Both the position numbers and the translations under genes were made by a program. A model generated the notes under the pieces. The model was not told the DNA's origin. It saw nothing but the letters and a program-made list of their open reading frames with translations, and did no database searches. From Treponema sp. (lineage in GTDB: Bacteria > Spirochaetota > Spirochaetia > Treponematales > Breznakiellaceae), in the NCBI GenBank assembly GCA_031284385.1, contig JAISZZ010000198.1, positions 1 to 6,841 on the forward strand: a stretch of DNA of 6,841 bases, in the 5' to 3' direction. Numbering within the stretch: position 1 is the first letter of the stretch; each line of letters starts with the position of its first letter. This document shows positions 5,665 to 6,841 of the stretch, one piece after another.

Positions 5665-6675
5665 TTAAATAAAGTTTTTCGCGCCGCTTAAAGACTCAAG
5701 CAGAACTGGAATACTACGCATACCGTGCATGAACATACTCAAATCGCGGTACCAGCTCATATTGCAGTCGTTACACGGCGGCAGGCATAGATCGCTTTCT
5801 TTCATGCCGTCATCGAGAATATTGCCGAGCGTTTTTGGAAGCTGCATACATGGGTGAATATCAAAGAACCAATCCAAAAAGAGGACGTGGTTTCCGCCCA
5901 AGCAGTGATAATTTATAGTTTTGGGATCCCGCAGATAGTTTATAATATTTTGCATGGAAATTGCGGAATTGATGATGCCGTACTTTTCTAATTTACGAAG
6001 TTTAACAGCCTCTTCGAGCCCTTGAATAACCTTATCTCTGGAAAGGTTAATACCGTCCCCGCCAAGCGGGTACACTTTCGATTCTGAAAAAGTTGGGTAG
6101 TTGAAAGATATAAAGTCATAGCCCATATTTTTTGCTCTGATACAGACTTCTTCAAGGCTATTATAGTTATCGTTCCAAATAAGCACTGAAGCCATAGTTT
6201 TAAGGCTTGTTTGTTTGACCATCTCAAGGGCGCGCGCCATTTCATCCATGATATTCGGGATTTTGCGTGATTCGGCCATAGTAACAGGGTTACCTGAATC
6301 AAACGAGATACTCAAAATATCGCAGCCGGCGCCCTCAAGTTTTTTCAAAATCTCGTTACGCATCAAAAGAACAGGCGCAGCGTTCAGTACGGCATTATTC
6401 ATTTTACGCGCAGTCGCCCGTTCAACAAAAGCTATAATATCTGGATGCAGCAGCGGCTCACCGCCCGTTATTGTCAGGTGTGAAACACCGAAACCGGCGA
6501 GCCGGTCTATCGCGGTAAACGCTTTTTCTTTGTCAACAAAAATCTTAGGCTGCTGTTTCCAAATATCGCAGAACGAACATTTCGCTATACACGCATTGGT
6601 AATGGCAAATTCAGTAAACCGCAGCCTGCCTTCCAGAAATTTTTTTATAAGATTTCGCTTTTTTCCTTTTGCCAT
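5665..6675 (-). CDS. Radical SAM protein with twitch/SPASM-like C-terminal cysteines, substrate unknown
   Basis: A 336-residue cytosolic radical S-adenosylmethionine enzyme. The SAM-cluster motif CIAKCSFC (Cys29, 33, 36) follows strand FTEFAITNA, and TGGEPLLHPD (70-79) is the SAM-binding GGE motif. The TIM-barrel core runs to ~240. A second cysteine group follows: Cys258 (YHCLGG), Cys276 (HPCMQ), and Cys297, 301 and 304 (CLPPCNDC). The spacing C-x17-C then C-x3-C-x2-C, with LGNI between, resembles a twitch or partial SPASM domain holding one auxiliary iron-sulfur cluster. The usual GxxxC glycine before the second Cys is Phe271, so it diverges from classic SPASM. The N-terminus is basic (MAKGKKRN). 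SPASM enzymes commonly modify peptides or proteins, but no small precursor gene is visible nearby. The promoter ends 8 bp before the ATG and there is no Shine-Dalgarno. Convergent with ilvB. Radical SAM assignment is firm; reaction is not assignable. Confidence 0.92.
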   Translation of the reverse strand: MAKGKKRNLIKKFLEGRLRFTEFAITNACIAKCSFCDIWKQQPKIFVDKEKAFTAIDRLAGFGVSHLTITGGEPLLHPDIIAFVERATARKMNNAVLNAAPVLLMRNEILKKLEGAGCDILSISFDSGNPVTMAESRKIPNIMDEMARALEMVKQTSLKTMASVLIWNDNYNSLEEVCIRAKNMGYDFISFNYPTFSESKVYPLGGDGINLSRDKVIQGLEEAVKLRKLEKYGIINSAISMQNIINYLRDPKTINYHCLGGNHVLFLDWFFDIHPCMQLPKTLGNILDDGMKESDLCLPPCNDCNMSWYRDLSMFMHGMRSIPVLLESLSGAKNFI

Positions 6676-6683
6676 ATAAAATT

Positions 6684-6710
6684 TTTATAGATAGGGACAA
6701 AAAAAGTCAA
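6684..6710 (-). promoter_or_regulatory. Promoter of the radical SAM gene
   Basis: On the - strand, TTGACT (6710-6705, 5 of 6) and TATAAA (6689-6684, 5 of 6) are separated by 15 bp, slightly short. Seven A on the + strand (6699-6705) give a T run across the -35/spacer boundary. The -10 ends 8 bp before the ATG at 6675, so transcription would begin at or just before the start codon. The gap is pure A/T with no ribosome binding site. Confidence 0.55.
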
Positions 6711-6841
6711 GTTGCCAATTCAGAATGTGCTTGCTTTTTATGGCTGGGCGCGCCCCCCCCCCGGCGGGGAATGTGTGTGTTTTTTTTTTTGTAAAAATGT
6801 AAAAGAAATGTTGTGTTTTTTTGTATTAAATATTTTTGTGT
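6711..6841. other. Gene-free low-complexity right end
   Basis: No reading frame worth calling on either strand. In order it holds a 10-bp palindrome GGGCGCGCCC (6746-6755), a C10 run (6753-6762), GGCGGGG (6763-6769), a short GT repeat (6773-6780), a T11 run (6780-6790) and AT-rich sequence with further T runs. A C4/G4 hairpin within 6753-6769 followed by T11 looks terminator-like on the + strand, but no + strand gene leads into it. Confidence 0.6.
6753..6762 (+). repeat. C10 homopolymer tract
   Basis: Ten C on the + strand, upstream of the radical SAM promoter. Relative to the G14 run beyond the other end of that gene it is in inverted orientation. It sits in a GC-rich island within otherwise AT-rich DNA. 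Confidence 0.85.

Noticed and set aside
5988..6302. 104-codon - strand frame overlapping the radical SAM gene
   Set aside because: Same strand but shifted frame inside a continuous, well-conserved protein; no frameshift is needed to explain the gene.
6215..6679. 154-codon + strand frame across the radical SAM gene start
   Set aside because: Antisense to the conserved CxxxCxxC and GGEP motifs, no domain, no ribosome site. It ends over the radical SAM start codon by chance.

Overview
The window looks like ordinary bacterial chromosome of mid-range GC (mid-40s % by eye). It uses the standard code, with TAA, TAG and TGA all acting as stops. It holds five complete protein genes, no RNA genes, no insertion sequence and no CRISPR array. 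I cannot name the organism. A RadA/KaiC-like cytosolic ATPase beside a GT2 glycosyltransferase, together with long poly-G tracts, would suit a spirochaete or another Gram-negative anaerobe such as an Elusimicrobiota-type gut bacterium. That is a weak inference from gene style, not a placement.

Layout, left to right. (1) Pyruvate kinase with an extra C-terminal PEP-utiliser-like domain, on the + strand; its promoter lies so close to the ATG that the mRNA is probably leaderless. (2) A 190-bp spacer with two diverged copies of a ~60-bp tandem repeat, followed by a probable promoter and a strong Shine-Dalgarno. (3) A co-directional cluster: a P-loop ATPase of the RadA/KaiC superfamily (GTG start), a two-TM polyprenyl-phosphate-type GT2 glycosyltransferase 9 bp later, and an acetolactate synthase catalytic subunit 69 bp further on. 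(4) A 133-bp convergent spacer with an imperfect hairpin and a run of 14 G. (5) A radical SAM protein on the - strand, with a CxxxCxxC cluster and a second C-terminal cysteine set (twitch/SPASM-like), again with a promoter ending almost at its ATG. (6) A gene-free, low-complexity right end with a C10 run, a GT repeat and a T11 run.

How the genes relate. Pyruvate kinase makes pyruvate, and acetolactate synthase condenses two pyruvates as the first step to valine and leucine, but they are not one transcription unit. The ATPase and glycosyltransferase are probably co-transcribed; the sequence does not show a shared pathway. The acetolactate synthase has no small (IlvN) subunit beside it. The radical SAM protein is complete but its substrate is unknown, and no candidate peptide precursor is visible next to it.

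I found no clear new system. The observations most worth checking are the two leaderless-type promoters, the DNA-level tandem repeat before the ATPase, the short inverted repeat bracketing the acetolactate synthase gene, the opposed G14/C10 homopolymers around the radical SAM gene, and that enzyme's unassigned auxiliary cysteines.
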